Shown piece by piece: positions 5,642 to 6,217 of a DNA stretch of 6,217 bases. A program made the translations under genes and the position numbers. Under the pieces are notes generated by a model. That model was not told where the DNA came from. It was given only the letters and a program-made list of their open reading frames with translations, and ran no database searches. Each line of letters begins with the position of its first letter. The first letter of the stretch is position 1. This stretch comes from an uncultured Selenomonadaceae bacterium (lineage in GTDB: Bacteria; Bacillota; Negativicutes; Selenomonadales; Selenomonadaceae), in NCBI GenBank assembly GCA_905236255.1, contig CAJOPK010000237.1, forward strand, positions 1 to 6,217, in the 5' to 3' direction.

Positions 5642-6099
5642 CCAAAATACTTTTTGTCTGTCACGGAAATATTTGCCGCTCGCCGATGGCCGAATTTGTC
5701 ATGAAGGATTTGGTGAGAAAAGCCGGACTTGAGGACAAAATTTTTGTCGATTCAAAGGCTTGCCGCCGGGACGAACTCGGCAGCGACACTTATTACGGCA
5801 CGAAAGAAATTTTGAGAAAAAAAGGGATTCCCTTTTCAAAACGCCGGGCAACTCAAATTACCGCCGAAGATTACAAAAATTTTGATTACATAATCGGCAT
5901 GGATTTTGAAAATATGCGCGACTTCAAAAGAATTTTCGGTGAAGATTCTCAAGAAAAAATTTATCTGCTCATGAATTTTGCCGGCGAAAATCGGGAAGTT
6001 GCGGATCCCTGGTACACGGACGATTTTGAAACGACTTACAATGACGTTTTGAAAGGTTGCCGGGCTTTGTTGAATTTTTTGCCGGTCGAAAAGAATTGA
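5638..6099 (+). CDS. Low-molecular-weight protein tyrosine phosphatase
   Basis: The 153-residue cytoplasmic enzyme dephosphorylates phosphoproteins by a cysteinyl-phosphate mechanism. The N-terminal P-loop VCHGNICRSPMAE carries nucleophile Cys8, Arg14 and Ser15. The general acid is Asp123 in DPWYTDDFETTY. In B. subtilis YwlE, an arginine phosphatase, a Thr occupies the position equivalent to Ile12 here; Ile points to phosphotyrosine rather than phosphoarginine. The usual SAGT/SAATS stretch after the second strand reads SKACRRDE, a mild oddity. The ATG at 5638 overlaps the tyrS stop as ATGA, so translation is probably coupled to tyrS and transcription comes from the tyrS promoter. No tyrosine kinase or polysaccharide export gene is visible, so its substrate is unknown. 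Confidence 0.93.
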   Translation: MTKILFVCHGNICRSPMAEFVMKDLVRKAGLEDKIFVDSKACRRDELGSDTYYGTKEILRKKGIPFSKRRATQITAEDYKNFDYIIGMDFENMRDFKRIFGEDSQEKIYLLMNFAGENREVADPWYTDDFETTYNDVLKGCRALLNFLPVEKN

Positions 6100-6118
6100 A
6101 CGGACAAAAAATCCGGAA

Positions 6119-6217
6119 GTGATTAAGAATTTTGAGTTCTGCAACGAGTGTGAAATCAGCCCGGAAGTTCTGCCGAAAATCAAGGCGGCTCTCGACGAGA
6201 TGAAAAATTTCGTTCCC
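6119..6217 (+). CDS. Start of an unidentified third gene in the tyrS unit, partial
   Basis: This is the only forward frame open to the right edge. A GTG at 6119 gives 33 codons beginning MIKNFEFCNECEISPEVLPK and continuing into a charged helical-looking stretch. It starts 19 bp after the phosphatase stop, with no terminator between, so it would extend the tyrS operon. The ribosome site is poor (only GGA about 14 nt upstream), so the true start may be a non-standard upstream codon as far back as 6074, overlapping the phosphatase gene. The CNEC cysteine pair is the only motif visible. I do not recognise the family. Confidence 0.5.
   Translation, partial: MIKNFEFCNECEISPEVLPKIKAALDEMKNFVP

Noticed and set aside
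6101..6115. CGGA/TCCG inverted repeat after the phosphatase gene, as a terminator
   Set aside because: The arms are 4 bp and no T-run follows, so it would not terminate.
1..6217. Many copies of TCCGG/CCGGA as a possible uptake or other signal sequence
   Set aside because: The copies fall mostly in coding frames as common codon pairs (Ser-Gly, Pro-Glu), so codon preference explains them.
1..6217. CRISPR array, transposon, toxin-antitoxin pair, tRNA or other RNA gene
   Set aside because: No spaced direct repeats, terminal inverted repeats, transposase motifs or cloverleaf were seen; intergenic space is too small for most of these.

Overview
The window is AT-leaning bacterial DNA (roughly 40% GC by eye) that is almost fully coding. 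It holds two gene blocks that diverge from a 159-bp intergenic region at 4274-4432. The uvrA and tyrS proteins look Firmicutes/Clostridia-like by eye (for example TyrS with HAGH and KMGKT). The KdsC-type phosphatase implies a Kdo-containing lipopolysaccharide and so an outer membrane. Together these suggest a diderm Firmicute such as the Negativicutes, but this is inference: no rRNA or lineage marker is present, and other diderm phyla are not excluded. Three genes (uvrA, the small membrane protein gene and tyrS) appear to start at TTG, each with a good Shine-Dalgarno sequence.

Minus-strand block, read from 4339 down to 1. A candidate sigma70 promoter drives uvrA (1766-4273), the damage-sensing ATPase of nucleotide excision repair. 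A 129-residue single-pass membrane protein of unknown function follows 22 bp later (1354-1743). A weak hairpin with a T-tract then overlaps that gene's stop, and a second candidate promoter (1296-1324) precedes kdsC (663-1235). A nitrilase-superfamily amidohydrolase gene starts 21 bp after kdsC and runs off the left edge (1-641).

Plus-strand block. A near-consensus promoter (TTGAAA-N17-TATAAT, 4375-4403) drives tyrS (4433-5641). tyrS overlaps a low-molecular-weight protein tyrosine phosphatase gene (5638-6099) by ATGA. A third open frame begins at about 6119 and leaves the right edge.

The genes are mostly housekeeping: DNA repair, LPS precursor synthesis, tRNA charging and phosphoprotein control. 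I see no mobile element, CRISPR array, RNA gene or defence system. The most unusual feature is UvrA itself. It has both ATPase modules, the UvrB-binding region and the zinc ligands, but the insertion domain between the first zinc module and the CPTC motif is cut to 30 residues, against about 120 in E. coli or B. subtilis UvrA as I recall them. The other points of interest are two short dyads placed at the promoters, the absence of a T-box leader before tyrS, and the unknown membrane protein downstream of uvrA.
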